Part shown: one piece after another, positions 7,686 to 16,055 of the stretch
How the letters are laid out: each line of letters opens with the position of its first letter
Numbering within the stretch: the stretch's first letter is position 1
NCBI GenBank assembly: GCA_044346445.1
Contig: JBIIZD010000019.1
Coordinates: 1 to 31,384, forward strand
Length of the DNA stretch: 31,384 nucleotides
Source: CAISGS01 sp044346445
Lineage (GTDB): Bacteria; Pseudomonadota; Alphaproteobacteria; Caulobacterales; Caulobacteraceae
Reading direction: 5' to 3'
Program-made: the position numbers and the translations under genes
Notes under the pieces: model-generated
What the model was told of the DNA's origin: nothing
What the model saw: the letters and a program-made list of their open reading frames with translations, nothing else
Database searches by the model: none

Positions 7686-8354
7686 CTAGCGCCGACTCGG
7701 CGGCAGGACGCGGGGGTCCTTAAGTTGAAACAGTTCGGCGCGAAGGGGGGCTACGGGCCTTAGTGCGATTACATCAATGCGCGTGCTCTGGCCCTGCGCA
7801 TCGGTGACGGTCCAGGAGTCAAGCTCTAGAGGCGCGGTTGGCCTTACCTCTGAAAACTCCAGCCGAATGCGCCCTTCGGCCTGTTTGCGGCCATCATGGG
7901 CGGAGATGGAAAACCCCTCTGAGGTCTTGCTGACCTGGTCGATCACGACCCCCTTTTCCAAGGAAACATTCCGAGAGAGTAATAGGGCCAGTGGCGTGGC
8001 GCTAAGCGGGTATTTGTCAAAGGTCTTTAAGCGGCTATCGGCGATCGACACATTATAGCCGTCAGACACGACCAAAAGGCCCTGTGGCGGGTCATAGGCA
8101 AAGCGTATCTTGCCGGGCCTTTGCAGATAAAGACGACCTTGCGTCTTGATGCCCCTCGGATCGGTCTGGATAAAACGGCCCTGGGCATGGTCAAGGGACG
8201 CCAGATAACGGCTGGCCTGCTCAACCTTGGCCCGCTCCCACTCAGACAGGCGCTGATTGGCGATTGCGGGCTTATTGGCGGCGGTCTGGGCATGGACAGG
8301 GCCGGTTATCAGGGCGGCAAGGCCAATCACAATAAGCAAGACAGATCTGGGCAT
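7686..8354 (-). CDS. lolA: Outer-membrane lipoprotein carrier protein LolA
   Basis: The periplasmic chaperone that takes lipoproteins from LolCDE to the outer membrane. The 222-residue protein has a signal peptide (MPRSVLLIVIGLAALITGPVHA, cleavage at about 22). The LolA core follows: ASLDHAQGRFIQTDPRG, GRLYLQRPGKIRFAYDPPQ, LLVVSDGYNVSIAD, then LSATPLALLLSRNVSL. The RPGKIRFxYxPP block is highly typical of alphaproteobacterial LolA. GAGG seven bases upstream supports the ATG. It lies 48 bases after ftsK on the same strand and is probably co-transcribed with it; the ftsK-lolA-xthA neighbourhood is common in the class. Confidence 0.93.
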   Translation of the reverse strand: MPRSVLLIVIGLAALITGPVHAQTAANKPAIANQRLSEWERAKVEQASRYLASLDHAQGRFIQTDPRGIKTQGRLYLQRPGKIRFAYDPPQGLLVVSDGYNVSIADSRLKTFDKYPLSATPLALLLSRNVSLEKGVVIDQVSKTSEGFSISAHDGRKQAEGRIRLEFSEVRPTAPLELDSWTVTDAQGQSTRIDVIALRPVAPLRAELFQLKDPRVLPPSRR

Positions 8355-8402
8355 GATGGTCCTCAGGGGATTTATGAGGTTGTGAGGCGATCGTATAGAT
8401 CG

Positions 8403-10718
8403 CTAATGCGGCGGCGGTGCGGCAAGAATATCGCGTTTGCCGGCATGGTTTGCAGCCGTGACCACACCCTCACGCTCCATCTTCTCCATAAGCGAGGCGG
8501 CGCGGTTATAGCCGATCTGTAATCGTCTTTGGATATAGCTGGTTGAGGCCTTGCGATCGCGTGTCACCACGGCTACGGCCCGGTCATAAAGGTCATCGCC
8601 CGATAGGCCGCCCTCACCGGTCTCGCCGTCTTCGCCTTCTTCGTCCGCACCGGCGGTTATATCGTCAAGATATTGTGGCTGGCCCTGAGCCCGCAGATAG
8701 GCGGCCACCGTCTCGACCTCGGTATCCGAGACAAATGGACCATGCAGGCGCGTAATCCGACCGCCCCCGGCCATATAAAGCATGTCGCCCTGGCCCAATA
8801 ATTGTTCGGCCCCCTGCTCGCCCATAATGGTCCGGCTATCGATCTTGGAGGTGACCTGAAAACTGATCCGGGTTGGAAAATTAGCCTTGATCGTACCGGT
8901 AATGACATCGACCGAAGGTCTTTGGGTGGCCATGATCAGGTGGATACCGGCGGCGCGGGCCATCTGGGCCAATCTCTGCACCGCCCCTTCAATATCCTTG
9001 CCCGCCACCATCATCAGGTCCGCCACCTCGTCAATAACCACGACCAGATAGGGCATGGGTTCGGGATTGAGGCGCTCTTCCTCATAGATTGGCTTGCCCG
9101 TATCATCAAAGCCGGTCTGGACCGTGCGGACAAAATGCTCGCCCTTGGTCTTGGCCTCGATGGCTTTTTCGTTGAACCCGCCAATATTGCGCACACCGAT
9201 CTTGGACATGCGCCGATAGCGGTCCTCCATTTCCCGCACTGTCCATTTCAGCGCGACAATCGCCTTTTTGGGGTCTGTCACGACCGGGGCGAGCAGGTGC
9301 GGAATGCCATCATAGACGGACAATTCCAGCATTTTGGGGTCGATCATGATGAATTTGCACTGGTCCGGCGGCAATCGATACAGGATCGACAAGATCATGG
9401 CATTGACCCCGACCGACTTGCCCGAGCCGGTGGTCCCGGCGATCAAGAGGTGGGGCATTTTCGACATGTCGGCAATATAGGGCTCGCCGCCAATGGTTTC
9501 CCCAAGCGCCATGGGCAGGATCTGGCTGGATTTTTCATATTCCGACGAGGCCAGAAGGTCGCGCAGATAAACCGTCTCGCGCCGCGCATTGGGCAGTTCA
9601 ATCCCGATCGCATTGCGCCCCTGCACAACAGCCACCCGGCAGGCCCTGGCGCTCATGGAGCGTGCAATGTCATCGGACAGGGCCACGACCCGTGCATGTT
9701 TAACCCCGGCGGCAGGGACCAGCTCATAGAGGGTGACCACGGGACCTGGCCTTATCTGGTCGATCTGGCCCTTGACCCCAAACTCTCCGAGCACGGTTTC
9801 CAAAAGCCGGGCGTTTTGCCGCAAGGATTCCTCGTCAAAGGCCGCAGACCTTGGCTTGGGCTTGGCCAGCATGGCCAGTTCAGGCAGTTGAAACCCGCCG
9901 GGCTTGACGAAATCAAACGCGCCTTGATTTTCAACAATCTCTCGCCGCGAGCTCTTGGGCGGCTTGATGTTCAAGACCTGGGCAGCGGGCTCAAGCTCGG
10001 CAGCATCGGGGTCTTGCGCCTCAGCCTGTTCGGTTTGCATGGGCATGGCTGGCCGGGCCGCGCGCCGGGGCCTTGGGACAGGCTGGGCTGAGGCCTTGCC
10101 AGCGCCAAGCTGGCCGATCAGGCCAAGCAGGCCGGAGCGACTAAGCCCAAGCCCATAACCAAGCGCAGCAAGGCTTGCCAAGGACAAGATACATACAGCG
10201 ATGGGCCCCGCTGCGGGCAGGCGGATAAGGCTAAGGACCGCTGTGACCTGGCCAAGGATGGCCTCACCCCAAAACCCGCCCAGACCGCGGGCCAGCGGCC
10301 AGGTCTGAGGCGTTGGCGCGGCCTGTAGCGCGCCAGCCAGCACCACTATCCCGGCCACCCCGGCCAGGGCGCGGAGTCTAAGGCTTGTGCGATTGTCAGA
10401 GGGCTCACCACTGGTGGCCCGCGACAGACCCAGACTTAAGACAAGAAAGGCCAATACCCAGGCCCCAAGGCCGAGGGACTGCATAAGAATATCAGCAAGG
10501 CCGGCACCAAAACCGCCAAGCCAATTTCGGGCCTGACCTGCGGCATCCGCATTGAAGCTAGGGTCGGTCGCCTCATAGCTGGCTAGGGTCAGGACAAGGC
10601 CAAGGCCCATGGCCGCAACCAGGCCGCCCCGAAATCGCTCAGCCAGGGGATGCTGCCACCCGGCCTTGAGCGCCAGCAGCAACAGCTCCCGATTGGACCT
10701 TTGCGCCAGCCGCGCCAT
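8403..10718 (-). CDS. ftsK: DNA translocase FtsK
   Basis: A septal DNA pump that moves the chromosome terminus during division and activates XerCD recombination. The 771-residue protein has about four N-terminal membrane segments (roughly residues 32-48, 82-100, 117-132, 170-193). A short acidic/Pro linker follows, then the alpha and beta motor domains. Walker A is GTTGSGKS at 428-435 and Walker B is LVVVIDEVADLMM near 550. MATQRPSVDVITG is also conserved. The C-terminal gamma winged helix (about 708-765, DRKASTSYIQRRLQIGYNRAA) recognises KOPS-type DNA sites. GGGGAGG six bases upstream fixes the ATG at 10718. The linker is short, as in alphaproteobacterial FtsK. Confidence 0.97.
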   Translation of the reverse strand: MARLAQRSNRELLLLALKAGWQHPLAERFRGGLVAAMGLGLVLTLASYEATDPSFNADAAGQARNWLGGFGAGLADILMQSLGLGAWVLAFLVLSLGLSRATSGEPSDNRTSLRLRALAGVAGIVVLAGALQAAPTPQTWPLARGLGGFWGEAILGQVTAVLSLIRLPAAGPIAVCILSLASLAALGYGLGLSRSGLLGLIGQLGAGKASAQPVPRPRRAARPAMPMQTEQAEAQDPDAAELEPAAQVLNIKPPKSSRREIVENQGAFDFVKPGGFQLPELAMLAKPKPRSAAFDEESLRQNARLLETVLGEFGVKGQIDQIRPGPVVTLYELVPAAGVKHARVVALSDDIARSMSARACRVAVVQGRNAIGIELPNARRETVYLRDLLASSEYEKSSQILPMALGETIGGEPYIADMSKMPHLLIAGTTGSGKSVGVNAMILSILYRLPPDQCKFIMIDPKMLELSVYDGIPHLLAPVVTDPKKAIVALKWTVREMEDRYRRMSKIGVRNIGGFNEKAIEAKTKGEHFVRTVQTGFDDTGKPIYEEERLNPEPMPYLVVVIDEVADLMMVAGKDIEGAVQRLAQMARAAGIHLIMATQRPSVDVITGTIKANFPTRISFQVTSKIDSRTIMGEQGAEQLLGQGDMLYMAGGGRITRLHGPFVSDTEVETVAAYLRAQGQPQYLDDITAGADEEGEDGETGEGGLSGDDLYDRAVAVVTRDRKASTSYIQRRLQIGYNRAASLMEKMEREGVVTAANHAGKRDILAAPPPH

Positions 10719-10867
10719 GCTAAACCTCCCCTTGTCTGTCTAGAATAGCCTAAGCGGATTGATTCTCGGACAAAACAGTCAATATCAGTTTACCATTGAC
10801 CGGTCCGTTTGCTGCAATCCTTGTTTTGGCATTGGACCCCAACTGTTTGACCAGGCCATAGGACCCC

Positions 10868-12157
10868 ATGACCGTCCCCCAGACCGAAATGCCCAAGGCG
10901 CAAACACCGCCCGAGCAAGCCTACGATGTCATCATTATTGGCGGTGGTATGGTCGGCATGACCCTGGCCCTCGCCCTTGCTAGCGGCGGTCTGCGCCCCG
11001 CGCTGGTGGATTTGCAGCCACAAGACGCCCAGACCAGCAAAGACTTTGATGGCCGCGCCTCGGCCATAGCCTATAGCAGTTTTCGGTTCTGGCAGGTCTT
11101 GGGCCTGGCCGAGGACCTCAAGCCCCATGCCCAGCGTATCGAACAGATCCTTGTTACAGACGGCCGCGCGCCCGGTGCCGCAGCCGCAGCCGCAGGACCT
11201 GCTTTTTTACGGTTTGAATCCGAGGAAATTGCCGATCGCTCGGACGGCGAGCCGCTCGGCTACATGCTCGAAAATCGCCAGGTTCGCACAGCGCTTATTG
11301 CGGCCATAGCCCGCGCCGGTATTGCGGTCTATGCCCCGGCCATGGCCAAGACCTTGGATATTAGCCCAAGGGGCGCGGTTGTTGGTTTGGCAGACGGCCA
11401 GCGCCTCTCGGCGCCCCTGATTGTCGGGGCAGAGGGGCGTCAGTCTTTTGTGCGTCAACAGGCCAAGATCGGGCTTGTCGGCTGGAATTATGATCAGCTT
11501 GGCCTTGTGGCGACGGTTGCTATGCAAAAGCCTCACCTTGGCATAGCGCACGAGTATTTCCTGCCTTCTGGCCCTTTTGCCATCTTGCCCCTGACCGATA
11601 ACCGCGCCAGCCTGGTCTGGACCGAGCGCACCGATCGCGGCCAGGCGCTTGGCACCGCGCGGCCCGAAGTGTTTGAGGCGCATCTGCGGCGGCGGTTTGG
11701 CGAGTTTTTAGGCGATATCACCGTCCTGGGCCCGCGGTTTTCCTATCCGCTGGCCCTACAACTGGCCGAGACCATGGTCAAGCCGAGGCTGGCCCTCTTG
11801 GGCGATGCGGCCCATGGTGTGCACCCGATAGCCGGCCAGGGTCTCAATCTGGGCCTAAAGGATGCCGCTGCCCTGGCCCAGGTTCTGGTCGATGCGCATC
11901 GCCTGGGCGAGGATATGGGCTCTGAACTGGTCCTGGAGCGTTATGCAGCCTGGCGACGGTTTGACAATGTCATGCTGGCCGCCGCCACGGATGTGTTTGT
12001 GCGGGTGTTTTCCAATGATAATCCGATTATGCGCCTAGCGCGGGGTCTGGGCATGGCGGTGGTCAATCGCATTGGCCCGGCCCGCCGGTTCTTTATGCAT
12101 GAGGCTGGCGGCGCGATTGGTGACCTGCCCCGGTTGTTGCGGGGTCAAGGCCTTTAG
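10868..12157 (+). CDS. UbiH/UbiF/VisC/COQ6-family FAD-dependent hydroxylase
   Basis: A flavoprotein monooxygenase of the ubiquinone-ring hydroxylase family, probably acting on polyprenyl intermediates at the inner membrane. The FAD dinucleotide motif VIIIGGGMVGMTLALAL begins at residue 21. DGRASAIAYSS, LIVGAEGRQSFVR (the DG-type motif, here EG) and the second FAD motif LLGDAAHGVHPIAGQGLNLG (about 310-330) follow in order. The length of 429 residues is normal. Which ring position it hydroxylates cannot be told from sequence alone; alphaproteobacteria often have one or two such enzymes of broad specificity (for example UbiL or UbiM). It is divergent from ftsK with 149 bases between, and ends 4 bases into the convergent DUF971 gene. 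AGGA lies five bases ahead of the ATG. Confidence 0.92.
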   Translation: MTVPQTEMPKAQTPPEQAYDVIIIGGGMVGMTLALALASGGLRPALVDLQPQDAQTSKDFDGRASAIAYSSFRFWQVLGLAEDLKPHAQRIEQILVTDGRAPGAAAAAAGPAFLRFESEEIADRSDGEPLGYMLENRQVRTALIAAIARAGIAVYAPAMAKTLDISPRGAVVGLADGQRLSAPLIVGAEGRQSFVRQQAKIGLVGWNYDQLGLVATVAMQKPHLGIAHEYFLPSGPFAILPLTDNRASLVWTERTDRGQALGTARPEVFEAHLRRRFGEFLGDITVLGPRFSYPLALQLAETMVKPRLALLGDAAHGVHPIAGQGLNLGLKDAAALAQVLVDAHRLGEDMGSELVLERYAAWRRFDNVMLAAATDVFVRVFSNDNPIMRLARGLGMAVVNRIGPARRFFMHEAGGAIGDLPRLLRGQGL

Positions 12158-12537
12158 GCCAGGCGGCTCAATTGCTGTTTTTCGAGTTGCGCCAAATACT
12201 CTTGCCAGAGCTCGATCTGGTCTTGACCAAGCTGGAACAGGAAGGCCCAGGTATAGAGGCCTGTGTCGTGCCCATCGCTAAAGCCCAGCCGAACCGCATA
12301 GCGGCCAATCGGCGTGACCGTCTCTAGCCGCACCTTTGCCTTGCCCGCGACGGTTCTGCCGCCCATGCCGGGCCTTGATGCAGGGCCATGGCCGCGATCG
12401 GCGGCGCTTGGGGTCATGACCCGCAAATACTCCGCGTCCAGCGAAAAGGCCTGGCCATTATCGAATGCGATCATCAGCTGATTGTCTGACCGGTTCAAGG
12501 TCAGGCTAACCGGCCAAGGCTTTGCGCCTTGCGTCAC
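12154..12537 (-). CDS. DUF971 / gamma-butyrobetaine hydroxylase-like N-terminal domain protein
   Basis: A 127-residue protein built of a single DUF971 domain: LTLNRSDNQLMIAFDNGQAFSLDAEYLRVMTPSA, then VRLETVTPIGRYAVRLGFSDGHDTGLYTWAFLFQL. The domain is named from the N-terminal part of gamma-butyrobetaine hydroxylase and contains a small metal-site fold in some members. Stand-alone bacterial versions often sit near Mrp-type ATPases and have no settled function. The start is GTG and overlaps the stop of the Trm112 gene by four bases (GTGA), which suggests translational coupling. It is the last gene of a four-gene minus-strand run and its 3' end overlaps the convergent hydroxylase gene. Confidence 0.88.
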   Translation of the reverse strand: MTQGAKPWPVSLTLNRSDNQLMIAFDNGQAFSLDAEYLRVMTPSAADRGHGPASRPGMGGRTVAGKAKVRLETVTPIGRYAVRLGFSDGHDTGLYTWAFLFQLGQDQIELWQEYLAQLEKQQLSRLA

Positions 12538-12746
12538 GCGTCCTCGTCCAGGGCCCTGGCCTCATCGGCCAGCATGACCGGCACGCCATTACGGATTGGA
12601 TAGGCCAGTTTGGCCTTGCGGCTGATCAATTCGCCTTTTTCCCGGTCATAATCGAGCGGCCCATGGGTCAGGGGGCAGACCAGGACCTCCAGCAGGCGGG
12701 GATCGAGCGTCTGGCTCAGATTAGAGGCATCAAGGGCATCGGTCAT
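12534..12746 (-). CDS. Trm112 / UPF0434 family protein
   Basis: A 70-residue protein with the Trm112 core LDPRLLEVLVCPLTHGPLDYDREKGELISRKAKLAYPIRNGVPVML written here as consecutive segments: LLEVLVCPLTHGPLDYD, then LAYPIRNGVPVML. Trm112-like proteins are small scaffolds that stabilise methyltransferases in eukaryotes and archaea; bacterial UPF0434 members are uncharacterised. It keeps only one of the usual zinc cysteines (CPLTHG), as is common in bacteria. It follows the LON-domain gene by eight bases and overlaps the DUF971 gene by four, so it belongs to one operon. AGGA precedes the ATG. Confidence 0.93.
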   Translation of the reverse strand: MTDALDASNLSQTLDPRLLEVLVCPLTHGPLDYDREKGELISRKAKLAYPIRNGVPVMLADEARALDEDA

Positions 12747-12754
12747 GCGGGGTC

Positions 12755-13417
12755 CTATTGCAGGGGATCGGAATGGTCATCGGCGGGCCTTGCCGCATTA
12801 ATGCGCATCAGGGCAATCATGGCCGCGCAACGATCGCTCAAGCTTGCGGCTTCCAACAAGGCCTGACGCTCGGTCGGCGCAAAGGGCAGGGCGGCGGCAA
12901 GACTATTGATCAAGGGCTCAGTCGGGGCGCTTTTGGCGCTGGCCCAGTCCATGTCCAGGTCATAATGGTGCAAAAACAGCGCCAAGGCCTCGAAAAAACC
13001 CTCGCGGTCAAGGCGGTCGTCGGTTGGGTCGCCGCTTAAGTCTGTGGCAAAATCGCTATAATCAGCCTTGACCTGTCGATAGGGGGTGGAAAGGGCCAGC
13101 TCCTGCGCAAGCCTGAACCGGCAAACCCCGGTCAAGGTGATCAGATAGCGACCATCGGCGGTTTCGGAAAAACTGGTAATCTTGCCCACGCAGCCGACCT
13201 TGGCGAGATCTGGCCTTGCCCGGTCGCCGCCGCCTTGAGTCTGGACCATGCCGATCAGCCGCTCACCGGCCATGGCATCATCAATCATGTTCAAATAGCG
13301 GGGCTCAAAAATATTCAGCGGCAACTGGCCGCCGGGCAAGACTATGGCCCCATCCAGCGGAAACACGGCCAGGGTCTGGGGCAGGTCCTCAATATGTTGA
13401 TAGCCGCCTGTGGTCAT
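12755..13417 (-). CDS. LON N-terminal substrate-binding domain protein
   Basis: A stand-alone LON substrate-binding (PUA-like) domain without ATPase or protease parts, about 220 residues. Visible signatures are LAVFPLDGAIVLPGGQLPLNIFEPRYLNMIDDAM, given as LPLNIFEPRYLNMIDDA, then RLIGMVQTQGG, GCVGKITSFSET and YLITLTGVCRFRL. Such proteins are widespread in alphaproteobacteria next to a thioredoxin-like gene and a Trm112 gene, exactly as here. Their substrates are unknown; a role in protein quality control is plausible given the CnoX-like neighbour. An in-frame GTG at 13423 is a possible alternative start; the ATG at 13417 is preferred. Confidence 0.92.
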   Translation of the reverse strand: MTTGGYQHIEDLPQTLAVFPLDGAIVLPGGQLPLNIFEPRYLNMIDDAMAGERLIGMVQTQGGGDRARPDLAKVGCVGKITSFSETADGRYLITLTGVCRFRLAQELALSTPYRQVKADYSDFATDLSGDPTDDRLDREGFFEALALFLHHYDLDMDWASAKSAPTEPLINSLAAALPFAPTERQALLEAASLSDRCAAMIALMRINAARPADDHSDPLQ

Positions 13418-13509
13418 GGTCACTTATCCAAGGAATGGGGCAAGATCAGCCCGATTGGCCAAGACCCCTAATCTAGACGCTTTGCCGCCTAAGACCATGA
13501 TCCGTGCGC

Positions 13510-14397
13510 TCAGGAAAACAAAATTGCAGACAGACGCCGCCGGCCCTGTTTGGCAAGGTCTGACATCGGCCCGGCAGCTTCAAAAATGGTCAAGAGCTGT
13601 TTACGCGCCGCGCCGTCATTCCAGTCAGCCTCCTGGCCGATCAAGACCAGAAGCTCGTCGACGGCCCATTGCAGATTGCCTTGCGCGGCAAGCGCCTTGG
13701 CCAGCTCAAACCGTGCCTCGTGATCGGCGGGATTTGCCGCCAGTCGCGTCTCAAAGGCGGCTGTGTTGGACACCGGCGTCTGGGCCAGTAGCAGGGCGGC
13801 CTTGACACTGTCCAGTTCGGCGCTCTTGGCCCCGGGCGGCGCCATGGCCACCAGTTCCGCCGCGCGCTCGACATCGCCGCCCAATAGATAACAGCGGCTA
13901 AGGCCTGCCAAGGCCTTCAGATTATCGGGCTCGCTTTGCAAAACCTGAGCAAAGGCCTGGGCGGCCCCGGCCAGATCACCCAGTTCGAGCGCCTCTGTGC
14001 CCGCCGCCAGTAATTGCTCGGCCTCAGACGGCGGCTTGGGGCCGGTCAGCTTTTTGATAAAGGCCTGGATCTGACTGTCGGGCAGGGCACCCATAAACCC
14101 GTCCACCGGCTTGCCATCGACAAAGGCAAACACAGCCGGGATCGACTGGACGCGCAATTGGCCGGCATAGACAGGGTTCTTGTCCACATCAATCTTGACC
14201 AGCCGCACCGCCCCCTTGGCGGCGGTCACAGCCTTTTCCAGCGCCGGGGTCAGTTGACGGCAAGGCCCGCACCAGGTGGCCCAAAAATCGACCAGTACCG
14301 GCTGGATCTTGGAGGCCTCGATCACATCGGCAATAAAGCTTGCGTCCGTGCCGTGGCGGATCAGCTCGCCTGCGGCGGTTGGGGTGTCTCCCAGCAT
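13510..14397 (-). CDS. cnoX: CnoX-like thioredoxin with TPR-type C-terminal region
   Basis: A 295-residue cytoplasmic protein with an N-terminal thioredoxin domain (about 17-125). The active site WCGPC (Cys43, Cys46) lies in VLVDFWATWCGPCRQLTP. The C-terminal half is helical and repeats TPR-like units (LELGDLAGAAQAFAQVLQSEPDN, FELAKALAAQGNLQWAVDELL written here as separate units). This matches CnoX/YbbN. E. coli CnoX lost the CxxC and is a chlorine-activated holdase, whereas the Caulobacter type keeps CxxC and acts as a thioredoxin-chaperone. The intact CGPC points to the second type. AAGGAC lies upstream of the ATG. It precedes the LON-domain gene by 92 bases and may head that run. Confidence 0.9.
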   Translation of the reverse strand: MLGDTPTAAGELIRHGTDASFIADVIEASKIQPVLVDFWATWCGPCRQLTPALEKAVTAAKGAVRLVKIDVDKNPVYAGQLRVQSIPAVFAFVDGKPVDGFMGALPDSQIQAFIKKLTGPKPPSEAEQLLAAGTEALELGDLAGAAQAFAQVLQSEPDNLKALAGLSRCYLLGGDVERAAELVAMAPPGAKSAELDSVKAALLLAQTPVSNTAAFETRLAANPADHEARFELAKALAAQGNLQWAVDELLVLIGQEADWNDGAARKQLLTIFEAAGPMSDLAKQGRRRLSAILFS

Positions 14398-14471
14398 GGT
14401 CAGTCCTTGTTCCAGTATCGGGTGCGCTTTGCGGCTAAGATGGGCAGCAGGGGCTGCGTCTGCAATACAGA

Positions 14472-14975
14472 TCAGCTAAGATTGGTAAAATCCAGCACCC
14501 TGGCCTCAACCCCAATCGCCTTGAGAAACATCATAAGGCCATCGGGCGACAATCCTGTCGTCGCCGCATTATGCAGGGGGTGAAAATAGACCTGGTCATG
14601 ATCGATCAAGGCCTGATCCAGCACAAATTTCACCCCATGCTCGCGGTCGTTAATCAGGGCTAGCGCCGTGACCGAGCCGGGCCGCACGCCTAGGGTCTCA
14701 TAGAGCAGGGCCTCAGATCCAAACGACATTCGCCCCGAACCCAAGGCCTGGGGCAGGGCCTTTAGATTGATCGTCGTGGTGTCCTTGGCCGAGATCAGCC
14801 AGATCTGGCCCTTATGGTCCTTCAAGAACAGGTTCTTGCTATGGCCGCCGGGCAATTGCGCCTTGAATTCATCGCCCTCGCCGACCCGAAATACGGGCGG
14901 ATGGTCTAGGGTCTGGTGGGCAATACCGTGGGCATCGAGCAGGGCAAACAGGTCTTGAGGCGTGGCATGGGTCAT
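14472..14975 (-). CDS. ProXp-ala / YbaK-type aminoacyl-tRNA deacylase
   Basis: A free-standing editing domain related to the INS domain of prolyl-tRNA synthetase, 167 residues. The segments GGHSKNLFLKDHKGQIWLISAKD (residues about 43-65, with the family Lys in KNLFLKD), VRPGSVTALALIND and VYFHPLHNAATTGLSPDGL are typical of ProXp-ala/PrdX. These proteins hydrolyse Ala mischarged on tRNA-Pro and so prevent Ala-for-Pro errors. YbaK-type Cys-tRNA-Pro hydrolysis is the alternative, but the PGSVTALALIN and HPLHN forms favour ProXp-ala. It is a single gene, 74 bases upstream of the cnoX-like gene on the same strand, and divergent from the DUF6065 gene. Confidence 0.9.
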   Translation of the reverse strand: MTHATPQDLFALLDAHGIAHQTLDHPPVFRVGEGDEFKAQLPGGHSKNLFLKDHKGQIWLISAKDTTTINLKALPQALGSGRMSFGSEALLYETLGVRPGSVTALALINDREHGVKFVLDQALIDHDQVYFHPLHNAATTGLSPDGLMMFLKAIGVEARVLDFTNLS

Positions 14976-15111
14976 GGCGCTTTTTACGATGCTGGCGGCG
15001 CGATCTCAAGCGGTCTGGCGGGGCGTGTGCCTCGGCGGCACAAAAAACGCGTTGCCTAGGGTATTGTTGTCGCCCTAGAGCTTGGGTCTGAACGGCAAGA
15101 CAGGTGTGGCC

Positions 15112-15858
15112 ATGGAACTGGAATGCTTTCCCATAATTAATCGCCCCCCAGAGATTGTGCCCGGAAGGCCCAATCGCGACTGGATGGATGTGTTTGCCGA
15201 GCGCCACCCCTATCGCTGCCTGCCCTTGACCATGGCCAATACCAGTGGCTGGGAAATCCTGTGTCCGGTCGGCTTTAGCGCCGAATGGAATGGCGGCGAT
15301 CTGCAAAGCGATATTACGCTTAGGCCAGACCATCCCTATCCGGGCTTTGAAGACTTTGCCGTCTCGCATTTTACGCGCGGCGTCCTGACCTTTCACCCCG
15401 GCTATATGTTTCGCACGCCCTTAAAATGGTCGATGATGGTGCAGGGGCCGCCCAATTTCATCAAGGACGGTATCCAGCCCCTGGCTGGTCTAGTCGAGAC
15501 CGACTGGCTGCCCTTTCCCTTTACCATGAACTGGATGTTTACCCGCCCCGGCAAGGTGCGGTTTGAAAAGGGCGACCCGTTTTGTTTCATCACCCTATTG
15601 CAGGACAAGGCGCTGGAGACGTTTGAGCCGGTGATCCGGCCCATAGAGTCCGATTCTGTGCTCAAGGGTCAGTATGAGGCCTGGACCAAGCAAAGATCGG
15701 ACTTTAACAGCCGCCTGTTCAAGCGCGACCCATCAGCCTTGAAAGAGGCCTGGCAGCGCTATTATTTCAAGGGTGAAATGCCCGATGATGTCGGCCCCGC
15801 CCCCACAGACCATGTCAATAAGCGCCGTCTGGCCCAGCCAAGGGTCAAGGGCGGATGA
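15112..15858 (+). CDS. DUF6065 family protein
   Basis: About 248 residues, no signal peptide or membrane segment. It matches the DUF6065 family by its pattern: DWMDVFAERHPYRCLPLTMAN, GWEILCP, FTRGVLTFHPGYMFRT, GPPNFIKDGIQPLAGLVETDW and FTMNWMFTRPGKVRFEKG, each seen in this order. The His/Trp/Asp-rich motifs suggest a binding or catalytic pocket, but the family has no assigned function. It stands alone between a divergent editing gene and tRNA-Gly. I chose the ATG at 15112, where the family homology starts. In-frame GTG (15106) and TTG (15082) codons are alternatives. Confidence 0.82.
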   Translation: MELECFPIINRPPEIVPGRPNRDWMDVFAERHPYRCLPLTMANTSGWEILCPVGFSAEWNGGDLQSDITLRPDHPYPGFEDFAVSHFTRGVLTFHPGYMFRTPLKWSMMVQGPPNFIKDGIQPLAGLVETDWLPFPFTMNWMFTRPGKVRFEKGDPFCFITLLQDKALETFEPVIRPIESDSVLKGQYEAWTKQRSDFNSRLFKRDPSALKEAWQRYYFKGEMPDDVGPAPTDHVNKRRLAQPRVKGG

Positions 15859-15963
15859 GCGCCCCGCAGGTTTTGACGATCCCCTGATCAAGCCTCTTGC
15901 AAAGCCCTTATGCGTCTGTCATAAGCCCGCCTCTCGGGACGGGTATCATTGATACTCTGGAGT

Positions 15964-16038
15964 GCGGGCGTAGCTCAGTGGTAGAGCACAACCTTGCCAA
16001 GGTTGGGGTCGAGAGTTCGAATCTCTTCGCCCGCTCCA
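15964..16038 (+). tRNA. tRNA-Gly (anticodon GCC)
   Basis: A complete cloverleaf. The acceptor stem GCGGGCG (15964-15970) pairs with CGCCCGC (16028-16034). The anticodon stem CAACC/GGTTG encloses the loop TTGCCAA with anticodon GCC at 15996-15998. The T arm contains GTTCGAATC. The discriminator is T, and CCA is encoded at 16036-16038. Confidence 0.97.
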
Positions 16039-16055
16039 ATGTCTTCGAGGGGCCG

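Noticed and set aside
8802..10091. 429-codon plus-strand ORF
   Set aside because: It lies wholly antisense to ftsK, and its His/Gly/Asp-rich translation is the usual shadow of a GC-rich gene.
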